Shown here: in pieces, positions 43,179 to 51,159 of the stretch | How the letters are laid out: every line of letters begins with the position of its first letter | Position numbering within the stretch: position 1 is the stretch's first letter | Source: Deltaproteobacteria bacterium RIFOXYD12_FULL_56_24 | GTDB lineage: Bacteria > Desulfobacterota > Desulfobulbia > Desulfobulbales > Desulfurivibrionaceae | DNA length: 58,981 bases | Direction of reading: 5' to 3' | Assembly (NCBI GenBank): GCA_001799285.1 | Contig: MGTD01000042.1 | Location: 1 to 58,981 of the forward strand | Program-made: the position numbers and the translations under genes | Notes under the pieces: generated by a model | Database searches by the model: none | What the model was told of the DNA's origin: nothing | The model's input: the letters and a program-made list of their open reading frames with translations, nothing else

Positions 43179-45578
43179 TTGAGCAGGCTTTCCTTTGCAG
43201 ACCTTTCCCTGTCCCAGTCAGGGGCGGTGCAAAACCCCAGACCCACGGAGCGCGAATGCATCGCCCTGCTCGGTCTTGATGCCAATTGCCCTGCCAGTCT
43301 GCCATTTTTCGGCTCCGACGCCACCACCGGCTGTGAAAACGAGCTGCAGGTGGCGGTGGGCGGCCGCCGCGAGGCGGCGGATCTGCCCAGAGCCATCGAG
43401 CAGTCAAGTTATTACGCCAACATCATCAAACGGACTGCTCGGGGCGACACCTCGCCCCGGCTCCGTCGGAACCTGGAGCGCTATCTCGACGACAACGTTG
43501 AGCAGGTCTGGGAAAACAGCTGGGTGCGTTTTCCTCTCTCCAGTCTGCACCCCAATGCGATGAATATCCTGGCTGTTGACCTCCTGGCCAACAAACAAAA
43601 TCCCGCTGGCGGCGAACGCTCTGACAGCGCCCGCTTCTTTGTGGAGGAGGGGGGAAAAAGGCATCTGCGCATCCCTATCAGCTATCTGCTCAAGCTGGCC
43701 TTGGCCGATGTGCTCGGCGAAGGCGGCGGCCACGAAACGGTGCGAAAAACCGGCAACCGGCTACTCACTCACTTGCTGAGCGATAACACCTCGCCGGAGA
43801 CCTTTTCTTTTCATGTCACCACCATGCACCCCCACACCGGCTACGGCATGGCTCTGGCCCGGGAAACCGCCAAGCGCTTCCTTTTTACCCAGCTGCTGAT
43901 CATGTATGCTAATGAAAAGTTCGGCCTGGTCCGGCTGGGGCAAAAGGCGATGCTCTTTTTCTCCCCGCATCCGCCGATGCGGCAGCGGGCTCTGAACGAA
44001 TGCATCTCCGACGCCTTCTATCGAAAGCTGTTCATGAGCCCCTGCCTCTCCGGCTGGGACGAAGGCGAGGCTAAGCACCAGTATATGATTCTTTGTCATC
44101 AGGTCTTGAGCCGCAGCCACCTGAACGCGGTGATGAAGATGCGCGAGGCAGGGATCATCACCACCAATCTGGTGATGCTGCCCCACACCTCCAACATCAG
44201 CCTGGCCAACAATGGCACCCATGTCAGCATGGGCAGCCGCAAGCTGGGCCGGTTGTTGCGCGATCCCGCCTCCGGCTTTACCCCCCGCCACGAGAAATGT
44301 ATGGGCGACCTGGTGGCCAAGATCATGGAGCACTTCCTGCCCCTTTTTGTCACCACTTACAGCGCCGCGCCCTACCGCCTGGCCTTCGAGGACTTCCACC
44401 CGGAGCAGGCCTTAAGCTTTCTCCCGCACCAGTTGGATTATACCCACCTGCGCATGCTCTGGCGGCGCTGGCGGAAAAAGGCGAAGAACAAGTTCTGCGG
44501 CCAGGCCCTCACCCCCTTCGGGCCGCAGCAGCTCGACCAGATCGTCGGAGGGCTCTGCCGCTGTCAGGGGGATTTTGTTCCGGATTTTCGGCTCATCGAT
44601 TACCCGGTGGCCCTGCTTTCCACCGAGCAAAGCGCCAGCCAGGACGGTCGACTGCACAATGACAGACGTCTCAAGGAAGACCTGGATATGCTTGGCATCT
44701 TCGACAAGCGGATGTCGGTCTATCTGCCGTACAAGCTGCGGGAATTCGAGGTCATGGGCTTTTCCGGCTTCGAGGCCAGGCACTACTCGCTTTTCGAGCA
44801 GTTCGCCGGCGATCTGGGCCGGGCCACCGACCTACAGATGCTGCTCAATGCCCTGGCCTTCAAGCTCATCGCCTCAGGCAGTTGCAGCCATCACCAGATT
44901 CCCGACACCCCCTTTGTCGAAAGCGAACGGCGCCAGATTATGTTCGGCACGGCCATCGGCATCCCCACTTTTTTCGTCCACAAGGATACACCCAACCTCT
45001 TTCTGCGTTCCATTCTGAAAAAGACCAAAAACACCCGCACCAGCCACCGCTACCCCGGCTATCTGCGGGTACTGCACCAGGAGTACCGCCTCGCCCTGCT
45101 TGAGGTCATCCGCGAAGAGGCGGCCGACCTGGTGGAGGGTTTCGACTTTACCGACCTGCTGGCCGATCTGGAGCTGCGCCTGCGGGAACCTGCCCAATAC
45201 GGGGCCTCTGGCCGACTGACCAGCGGAATCCTCGCCAAGGGGGGCGCCGAGTCTCCCTATGACATGTCGGCCAAGGAGTTCAATCTGACGGCGGAGCGTT
45301 ATTACCGCGAGGAGCTGCGGCAGACGCAAATCAAAGAAGGCTGGCAATATGTGGCCGAGGATATCAAGGCCATGGCTGTCGGTGAGATCCCGCTTTCCTT
45401 GGAGGTTCGCGCCGAAGTGGCCGCCATCCTCGGCAAGCAGGAGATCGACGCCTTCCTCCGCCAGACCCAGGATGAACTACTGGCGGATTGTCTTGCCCCG
45501 GCAAGCGCGGCGCGGCTGCTGCAACTCATGATCATCGCCGAGGATCTTGACGGCAAGCGGCAGAAACAGACTCTTTAG
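43179..45578 (+). CDS. Large unknown cytoplasmic protein
   Basis: A 799-residue protein that I do not recognise. TTG start with AAGGAG seven bases upstream. No signal peptide, membrane segment or classical nucleotide motif is evident. Segments rich in His and aromatic residues stand out: TTMHPHTGYGMALARETAKRF (about 212-232), AGIITTNLVMLPHTSNISLANNGTHVSMGSRKLGRLL (about 325-361) and HQLDYTHLRMLWRRWRKKAKN. The C-terminal third is predicted helical and charged. It is followed after 10 bases by a phosphatidylserine decarboxylase-like gene with a good ribosome site, so the pair is likely an operon, and a lipid-related role is a guess from context only. Confidence 0.75.
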   Translation: MSRLSFADLSLSQSGAVQNPRPTERECIALLGLDANCPASLPFFGSDATTGCENELQVAVGGRREAADLPRAIEQSSYYANIIKRTARGDTSPRLRRNLERYLDDNVEQVWENSWVRFPLSSLHPNAMNILAVDLLANKQNPAGGERSDSARFFVEEGGKRHLRIPISYLLKLALADVLGEGGGHETVRKTGNRLLTHLLSDNTSPETFSFHVTTMHPHTGYGMALARETAKRFLFTQLLIMYANEKFGLVRLGQKAMLFFSPHPPMRQRALNECISDAFYRKLFMSPCLSGWDEGEAKHQYMILCHQVLSRSHLNAVMKMREAGIITTNLVMLPHTSNISLANNGTHVSMGSRKLGRLLRDPASGFTPRHEKCMGDLVAKIMEHFLPLFVTTYSAAPYRLAFEDFHPEQALSFLPHQLDYTHLRMLWRRWRKKAKNKFCGQALTPFGPQQLDQIVGGLCRCQGDFVPDFRLIDYPVALLSTEQSASQDGRLHNDRRLKEDLDMLGIFDKRMSVYLPYKLREFEVMGFSGFEARHYSLFEQFAGDLGRATDLQMLLNALAFKLIASGSCSHHQIPDTPFVESERRQIMFGTAIGIPTFFVHKDTPNLFLRSILKKTKNTRTSHRYPGYLRVLHQEYRLALLEVIREEAADLVEGFDFTDLLADLELRLREPAQYGASGRLTSGILAKGGAESPYDMSAKEFNLTAERYYREELRQTQIKEGWQYVAEDIKAMAVGEIPLSLEVRAEVAAILGKQEIDAFLRQTQDELLADCLAPASAARLLQLMIIAEDLDGKRQKQTL

Positions 45579-45588
45579 GAGAGCAGCC

Positions 45589-46587
45589 ATGCATCAATAT
45601 GTCGAACGCTTAAGCGGCACGGTGATTAACGAGGAACTCTTCGGCGACCGGATCGTGCGTTTCCTGTACTCCCGAACCCGGGAAAAGGCCCCTTTTCTCT
45701 TCCGTCTGGCCACCTCGGCCCGCATGTCGAGCCTGCTCGGTTTGTATCATTTTGATCTGGCCCTGGGGCCGAGATTGAACGGCAACTCCCGCTTTCTAGC
45801 GCGCTGCGGCGTTGATCTTGCTGAATGCCTGGCGCCGCGAACCCACTTCACCACCCCCCGCCGGATCTTTGAGCGACAGATCCGCTATTGGCAGTGCCGA
45901 CCCATGCCGCAGCTGGAAGCGGCAGTGGTCTCCCCCGCCGATGCCCGGGTGGCGCTGGGGGCCCTGGCTTCCGATTCCCCGCTGTTTCTCAAGGACAAAT
46001 TTTTTGACTACGAGGAGTTGCTGGGCGCCAAACATCCCCTCTGGCTTGAGCTCTTCCGCCATGGGGACTACGCCGTCTTCCGGCTGACCCCGGACAAGTA
46101 CCACTACAACCACACTCCGGTCTCCGGCCTGGTGGTGGAACACTACACCCTGGACGGCGTGTACCATTCCTGCAATCCCGGCGCGGTGGTGGAGGTGATC
46201 ACCCCGTATTCCAAAAACAAACGGGTGGTCACCATTATCGACACCGACGTGGAAGGCGGAACCGGAATAGGGTATGTGGCGATGATTGAGGTGGTGGCCA
46301 TGATGATCGGCGACATCGTGCAATGCTACAGCGATACCGGCTATGATCACCCGCTGCGGGTTCGGCCCGGCATGTTTCTGCACAAGGGACAGCCCAAAAG
46401 TCTTTACCGGCCAGGGAGCAGCACCGACATCCTGATTTTTGAAAAGGACCGAATCAGTTTTGCCGGGGATCTTCTGGACAAGGGAAAGCGGACCGATGTG
46501 CACAGCCGCTTCAGCCTCGGTTTCGGCCGTCCCTTGGTAGAGGTCGAGGTCCAGGCGCGCTCCCTCATCGCCATGGCAAAAAAGTAG
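45589..46587 (+). CDS. Phosphatidylserine decarboxylase-like protein
   Basis: A 332-residue protein of the pyruvoyl-dependent phosphatidylserine decarboxylase family. The N-terminal VERLSGTVINEELFG and the central DYAVFRLTPDKYHYNHTPVSG match family blocks; the usual YHRxHxP is YHYNHTP. The self-cleavage site, normally a Gly-Ser in (L)GST, is PGSST here (Gly276-Ser277), so pyruvoyl formation remains plausible. DTDVEGGTGIGYVAMIEV follows the central block. The ATG at 45589 follows AGGAGAG. The family makes phosphatidylethanolamine, but the partner genes on each side suggest a specialised paralogue with a different phospholipid-like or serine-derived substrate. Confidence 0.8.
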   Translation: MHQYVERLSGTVINEELFGDRIVRFLYSRTREKAPFLFRLATSARMSSLLGLYHFDLALGPRLNGNSRFLARCGVDLAECLAPRTHFTTPRRIFERQIRYWQCRPMPQLEAAVVSPADARVALGALASDSPLFLKDKFFDYEELLGAKHPLWLELFRHGDYAVFRLTPDKYHYNHTPVSGLVVEHYTLDGVYHSCNPGAVVEVITPYSKNKRVVTIIDTDVEGGTGIGYVAMIEVVAMMIGDIVQCYSDTGYDHPLRVRPGMFLHKGQPKSLYRPGSSTDILIFEKDRISFAGDLLDKGKRTDVHSRFSLGFGRPLVEVEVQARSLIAMAKK

Positions 46588-46626
46588 GGGATCTTTTGAT
46601 AATTCCTTCGACCAAGGAGAAATGAG

Positions 46627-47685
46627 ATGAGCAACTCCCTTTTCATTTTGATTCTGGGGCTGGCGCTGCTTCCCCTGCTGCTGTGGGCCTACAGGGTTCT
46701 GCCCCGGGAAGAGTGGCAGATCATCGCCGCGCTTCCAACCAGAAAGAGCGAGACAACGGACGGCAGCTGGCACGGCACCAACCTCACCTATTACGGGGCG
46801 CTGCTGGCCACCGGCAGCCTTTTCGGGGCGATGATCTTTTTTCTCCTCCTAGCCAGTCTGGGCGTACCAATGTGGGGGATCATCGGCCTGCTCCTCGGGG
46901 TGATGGGCTGCTCGACGGCCGCGGCCAAGCTGCTCGCCATGGCGGTGGAAAAGAAACGGAACACCTTCACCGTGGGCGGCGCCGCCATCATCGGCCTGCT
47001 GAGCATGCCTCCGGCAGTGGCGGTCTATAACGGACTGGCCCTGCGGTGGGACGTGCCTCCAGTCTCCCTTATCCCGGTGCTGGGTGCCCTGGCGGTCGCC
47101 TATCTACTGGGCGAAGGGATCGGCCGGCTTGCCTGCCTCAGCTTTGGCTGCTGTTACGGCAAGCCCTTGTCCGAGCTGGGCCCGAAAGCGCGTCGATTCT
47201 TTACCCCCTTCGCCGCCACCTTTCACGGCGCCACCAAGAAGATTGCCTACGCCTCAGGCCTGGCCGGGGTCGAGGTGGTGCCGATTCAGGCCATCACCTC
47301 ATTGCTCTCGGTGACCTTCGGCCTATCGGCCATGTATCTTTTTCTGGAGGGACATTTCAGAACGGCTTTTTTGCTCGCCGGCATCTTCGCCCTTGCCTGG
47401 CGGATCCTCTCCGAGTACTTTCGCGCCGACTACCGGGGCGAGGGGAAATTTTCCGCCTATCAACAAATGGCTCTGTTAGGGGTCGGTTACTGCTCTCTTC
47501 TGGGACTATATGGCGGTAACAGCTCAGGCAGCCAGACCAACCTGGGGGCCGGGTTTGCCGCACTCTGGAATCCCGCATCCTTGCTTTTTTTTCAGGCCCT
47601 TTGGCTGCTGCTGTTCATCTATACGGGATTCAGCTCGGTGACCGGCGCCACGCTTTCCTTCCACGTGCGCCAGGAAAAGATCTAA
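46627..47685 (+). CDS. Lgt-like polytopic membrane protein
   Basis: A 352-residue protein with about eight hydrophobic segments. GEGIGRLACLSFGCCYGKPL (about 162-181) and RILSEYFRADYRGEGKFSAYQQ (about 258-279) match the two best-conserved regions of prolipoprotein diacylglyceryl transferase relatives (GR-GN-x-NGCCYG and RF-EF-RxD). The Asn of the Lgt signature is replaced (GRLACL), and no HGG-type motif is seen, so it may not be a true lipoprotein transferase. The ATG follows AAGGAG. It is the third gene of the plus-strand cluster, 39 bases after the decarboxylase-like gene, and suggests transfer of a lipid group. Confidence 0.75.
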   Translation: MSNSLFILILGLALLPLLLWAYRVLPREEWQIIAALPTRKSETTDGSWHGTNLTYYGALLATGSLFGAMIFFLLLASLGVPMWGIIGLLLGVMGCSTAAAKLLAMAVEKKRNTFTVGGAAIIGLLSMPPAVAVYNGLALRWDVPPVSLIPVLGALAVAYLLGEGIGRLACLSFGCCYGKPLSELGPKARRFFTPFAATFHGATKKIAYASGLAGVEVVPIQAITSLLSVTFGLSAMYLFLEGHFRTAFLLAGIFALAWRILSEYFRADYRGEGKFSAYQQMALLGVGYCSLLGLYGGNSSGSQTNLGAGFAALWNPASLLFFQALWLLLFIYTGFSSVTGATLSFHVRQEKI

Positions 47686-47714
47686 AAAAAACAAATCACC
47701 CTTCACTTCAGACT

Positions 47715-47930
47715 TTAGATACTTCCCCCTGAAAATCTGTCACGCACCATGCGCATGGCAAAGATAGAGACAAAATCCTTGACCACCGCCCTTGCCGTGA
47801 GTTCCCGGTAGGCGCACATCAATATCGGCCTGATTGTTTCCGTCTCGACCTGAAGTTGCCTGGCCAGATCAGTGATAATGCTCTCCAACTTTATGGCGTC
47901 GGGGTCTTGCCCGTTGTTTGGCTTGTCCAT
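47715..47930 (-). CDS. Small helical protein, DUF3562-like
   Basis: A 71-residue acidic protein. The pattern IITDLARQLQVETETIRPILMCAYRELTARAVVKDFVSIFAMRMVRDRF, a Vxxxy-type helix followed by a V-K-DF-xx-I-xxxxVR helix, resembles DUF3562 proteins of unknown function. It lies 29 bases downstream of the CofD-like gene on the same strand and may be the last gene of the GAK cluster. A ribosome site AGGAAGGAAAG precedes its ATG. Confidence 0.6.
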   Translation of the reverse strand: MDKPNNGQDPDAIKLESIITDLARQLQVETETIRPILMCAYRELTARAVVKDFVSIFAMRMVRDRFSGGSI

Positions 47931-47959
47931 TCTTTCCTCCTTCCTCTATCACGATCCGG

Positions 47960-49153
47960 TTACGTCAGCGAGAGCAGCAGGGGAACAAGCAGCCCGGGCT
48001 CGCAATAGGGGGCGCTTTCCTCGCTGACCAGCGGACAGTCGAGCAATTGAATGCCAAGTTTCGCAAGCCTTTCCTGGTCCACTTCCCCGGAGTATTCACC
48101 ATTTTTTGAGTCAACGAGAACACAGTTAAGTACCTGATGGGTCGGGATTTCAGGTCTGTTTTTCTTCAGGTAGTGCAGCAGGGTTTCGATCTGGTCCATG
48201 AGGGTAAGGCCAACAGCCTCCGGATCCCTGCCCATGCTGGGAATATAGATTTTTGGGCAGACGTTTTTCTGGATGGCTTCGGTCACTCCCCCCGGCAGCA
48301 GGCTGGCGATGAGGCTGGAGTAGAAGCTCCCCATGGGATAACAGATCAGTTGGGCGGAGAGGATCAGCTCGGGGAGCTTGTCGCGCACCCTTGGCCAGAC
48401 CTCGCCCTTGCTGGTAGCCGAGGTTGTCATGGTCAGAAAAAGGCGGACGATTTTTTTATTCAGGGGCGGAGCCTCCTTGCCGGTGAGCAGGTGCTGGCCC
48501 ACCACCACCTGACCGTCGGCAAGCATCGCCCCCAGGTGAAGATAACGGTTGAGCACCGGCCGGACCGTGCCCCGCGCCGCGACCAGTTTTGAAAAAAGAA
48601 AAATCATCGGGTCGAGGTGCCGGCCGTTGTCCAGGTATCCGGCAGTGAGCACCAAATTTCCGATACTGGCCCCTCGCAGGTCGAAGTCTTGGGGCATCCG
48701 GGTAAGAAAGATTTTCAGGTGATGGCGGACAATCTTGCGCAAGGGATCGGGGATGGCCGCCACCAAGCGGTGCCGACCGCCAATCATGGTCCGCAGCTCC
48801 GCAAGGAGCGATTCCAGTTCCGTCTCTTTGGGGAAGCGGTAGGCAAAGAGTCGATACATCTCCGGGTTGCCCTGCACACTCTGGTCGGCCAAGTCCATGA
48901 GCCGGGCTCGGATATCGCCGATGGAGGGCATGGAAAAGGCCTGGCGCAGAATGGCGGAACTGCCCCCGGAATCGACGGCGGTCATGATGTGGCAGGAGTT
49001 GTGGGTGTAGTGGATCAGCTCCCGGCTCAGCCCCCGCAGGGCGCTGCCGCCGCTGAAGAAGAGCAGGCGCGGCCCCAGCTCGGGGGTGCGTCGGTAGAGT
49101 TCCACCCGGACTGGGTCCGGCAGGGTTATCTCCCTGCATACCTTGATTTTCAT
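47960..49153 (-). CDS. GAK-system CofD/YvcK-like protein
   Basis: A 397-residue protein. LLFFSGGSALRGL (about 33), TAVDSGGSSAILR (about 58) and GDIRARLMDLAD match the CofD/YvcK family, in which CofD transfers a phospholactyl group to make coenzyme F420 and YvcK binds UDP-sugars. GASIGNLVLTAGYLDN matches the second conserved block. I recognise it as the CofD-related member of the GAK cluster. The ATG at 49153 is preferred; the frame is open 46 codons further into the kinase gene. Its reaction is unknown; F420 genes are absent here. Confidence 0.85.
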   Translation of the reverse strand: MKIKVCREITLPDPVRVELYRRTPELGPRLLFFSGGSALRGLSRELIHYTHNSCHIMTAVDSGGSSAILRQAFSMPSIGDIRARLMDLADQSVQGNPEMYRLFAYRFPKETELESLLAELRTMIGGRHRLVAAIPDPLRKIVRHHLKIFLTRMPQDFDLRGASIGNLVLTAGYLDNGRHLDPMIFLFSKLVAARGTVRPVLNRYLHLGAMLADGQVVVGQHLLTGKEAPPLNKKIVRLFLTMTTSATSKGEVWPRVRDKLPELILSAQLICYPMGSFYSSLIASLLPGGVTEAIQKNVCPKIYIPSMGRDPEAVGLTLMDQIETLLHYLKKNRPEIPTHQVLNCVLVDSKNGEYSGEVDQERLAKLGIQLLDCPLVSEESAPYCEPGLLVPLLLSLT

Positions 49154-49175
49154 GGGATAATATCCGGGTCGTCCG

Positions 49176-50264
49176 TCAATGGTCTCGGCATTCGGCCAGG
49201 ATCCCCAGGCAGGCGTGACAGGCCCGGTCGAAATCGATGCCGCCACTGATCTCGTACACCCGTGTTTTTGCGAGGAGTTCCAGATAGGCATCCTCGGAAT
49301 GATCGATCTCTTCGCCGTACTCCTGGAGAAAGAAAAGGCCGGCGGATTTCATAAAGGCAGGAAGAAGGTCCCGGCGTAGCCGGATATCAACTTCCCGCAC
49401 CACGGTAGGCGCAGAGCCCCGTTGCCAATTGAGGACCACCAGCCCAGCCATGGAGGCGGCCAGGGTAAAACGGCCGGGGCCAAAGCAGTGGTCGAGGAAC
49501 ACGTCGTATTTGTGTTCCAGGTTCCAGAGCTCCTCCGGGGCGAGATCGGAGAATCGTTCCCGGTCCTGGGGCGGAATGACCCCGGCCAGGTCGGGGTTAT
49601 TGAGCGCCGTGCCGGGGTTGATGCGGGGAAGTTTAGCCACTCCGTTCATGAAGAGTCCGGCGGTATCCTCCCTGAGCAGCAGTCTATCGTTGCTGATAAA
49701 GTCCACCCCCCGGCTCATCAGGTGCAGGGCCAGGGTGGACTTGCCCATGCCCGAGAAGCCGGCCAGGGCCAGGCCGCAGCCGTGCAGGCCGACGCCGGCG
49801 GCATGGCCCAGCAGGCAGCCCTGCCGGAGTTTCCAGCTGATGAAGCGATTGTTGATGAAGTTGATCACCTGGTTGGCGTTGGCCAGGCAGGGGCCGATGG
49901 CCAGGCTATCATCGCCGCCGAAGACGAAAACCATGCCGGTGAGGCGCTTGCGTACCACGCGACCATCGGCCAGTTCGACATACTCCTCCTTAACCTTGTT
50001 CTTGCCGGGGTCCGGCTCCTTGGTAGTGAAGAGGTGGGGAAGTTCGGGCGGCTCCGCCTCATGGGCGGTGATCAGCATGTCCCAGACCGGAGCGTCGGAG
50101 AGAAAATCGCTGAAGTACTCCCGCAGAGTATTGGTCAAGGCGAGGGAATTGGTCCGCACCCCGATCCGGCAGTCATCAAAGGCGAGGACAAGCCGTTGGT
50201 CAGGCGGGAATTCCGCCCGGAGGCGCTGCACCATCTCATGACGTTCCGTGGACTTCCCGCTCAT
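49176..50264 (-). CDS. GAK-system HprK-related kinase (type B)
   Basis: A 362-residue P-loop protein. The Walker A motif GFSGMGKST (169-177) follows CLLGHAAGVGLHG, and VDFISNDRLLLR is the acidic second motif, as in HPr kinase/phosphorylase relatives. The N-terminal 110 residues are separate and unassigned. HPr kinases phosphorylate or dephosphorylate a serine in a carrier protein; this branch belongs to GAK clusters and its target is not known. The ATG overlaps the stop of the ATP-grasp gene by four bases. Confidence 0.87.
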   Translation of the reverse strand: MSGKSTERHEMVQRLRAEFPPDQRLVLAFDDCRIGVRTNSLALTNTLREYFSDFLSDAPVWDMLITAHEAEPPELPHLFTTKEPDPGKNKVKEEYVELADGRVVRKRLTGMVFVFGGDDSLAIGPCLANANQVINFINNRFISWKLRQGCLLGHAAGVGLHGCGLALAGFSGMGKSTLALHLMSRGVDFISNDRLLLREDTAGLFMNGVAKLPRINPGTALNNPDLAGVIPPQDRERFSDLAPEELWNLEHKYDVFLDHCFGPGRFTLAASMAGLVVLNWQRGSAPTVVREVDIRLRRDLLPAFMKSAGLFFLQEYGEEIDHSEDAYLELLAKTRVYEISGGIDFDRACHACLGILAECRDH

Positions 50265-51136
50265 GCCTCAATCCTCCCACAGACATAGTCCGTATAATGT
50301 CGGGCCGCGTCGATGCCGCAGGCCTCCTGAATGCCCCGAAACCCCCCGAAGGCGGATACCTCAAACACCCGAGGTCCCTCGTCGGTCTCCACCACATCGA
50401 CGCAGGTGAAGTCAAGGTCAAAGGGGGCCTGGGCTTTGCGGGCCAGGGCAATGATCTCCTTCGACGGCTCGTGGTGCTGATACCTGCCGCCGGAGGCGGT
50501 GGTAGTGTTCCATGATTCGTTGCGGGTGGTGCGGGCATAGGTGGTGAGATACTGGCCGCCCAGGAATACCACCCCCAGGTCGCGGCCGTTCAGCTCGATC
50601 TTTTTCTGGATATACATGATCCGGTGCTCGGCTTTATACTCCTCGATAACCGCGCGGGTCTCCTTGCCGGGCCGCAGCACGATCATGCCCCGCGCCTTGG
50701 TGGAGTAAAGCGGCTTGAAGACCGCCTCGCCGTATTGCGCCACCGCCTCCAGAGCCACGTCCACCTCTTCGGTGATGGTCAGCGGCGGCATGGGGATCCC
50801 GGCAAGTTGCAGGGTAATGGTGCAGGTGAGCCGGTCCATTACCCGGATGATATTCACGGGGTTGGAAAAGACCGGCAGCCCCTTTTCGGCCAGAAAACGG
50901 AAAACCTCCAGCCGGTCGAGCAGGTCTGGAGAGTAGTTCTTGCCGATCTTTTTGATGATCAGGCCGTCCAGAGAATTAAGCTCCACCTCGCCGGAGAGCA
51001 CCCGGCCCGAGGGCAAATCAAGCCGCACCGCGCTTGGATCCACCAACAGGCGGAAACCGGTGCGTTCCGCCACCGCATCGGCAAGTTTCTCGGATGACCA
51101 ACCGCCAGGAATGCCGACAACGCCTATTTTTTTCAA
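50261..51136 (-). CDS. GAK-system ATP-grasp (RimK-like) ligase
   Basis: A 291-residue ATP-grasp enzyme. IGVVGIPGGWSSEKLADAV opens the protein; MDRLTCTITLQLAGIPMPPL, AVFKPLYSTKARGMIVL (ATP-lysine region), IQKKIELNGRDLGVVFLGG and PFDLDFTCVDVVETDEGPRVFEVSAFGGFRG (metal-binding end) follow the RimK/glutamate ligase order. Such enzymes join an amine to a carboxylate by acyl phosphate. I chose a TTG start at 51136 because AGAGGT lies seven bases upstream; earlier starts would run into the PhoU-kinase gene, whose stop is at 51160. Confidence 0.87.
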   Translation of the reverse strand: MKKIGVVGIPGGWSSEKLADAVAERTGFRLLVDPSAVRLDLPSGRVLSGEVELNSLDGLIIKKIGKNYSPDLLDRLEVFRFLAEKGLPVFSNPVNIIRVMDRLTCTITLQLAGIPMPPLTITEEVDVALEAVAQYGEAVFKPLYSTKARGMIVLRPGKETRAVIEEYKAEHRIMYIQKKIELNGRDLGVVFLGGQYLTTYARTTRNESWNTTTASGGRYQHHEPSKEIIALARKAQAPFDLDFTCVDVVETDEGPRVFEVSAFGGFRGIQEACGIDAARHYTDYVCGRIEA

Positions 51137-51159
51137 GAAAAGACCTCTTTTGAGAAATA

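Noticed and set aside
47960-49153. F420 biosynthesis (CofD)
   Set aside because: Only the fold signature is shared. The neighbours are GAK genes, and no other F420 gene is visible.
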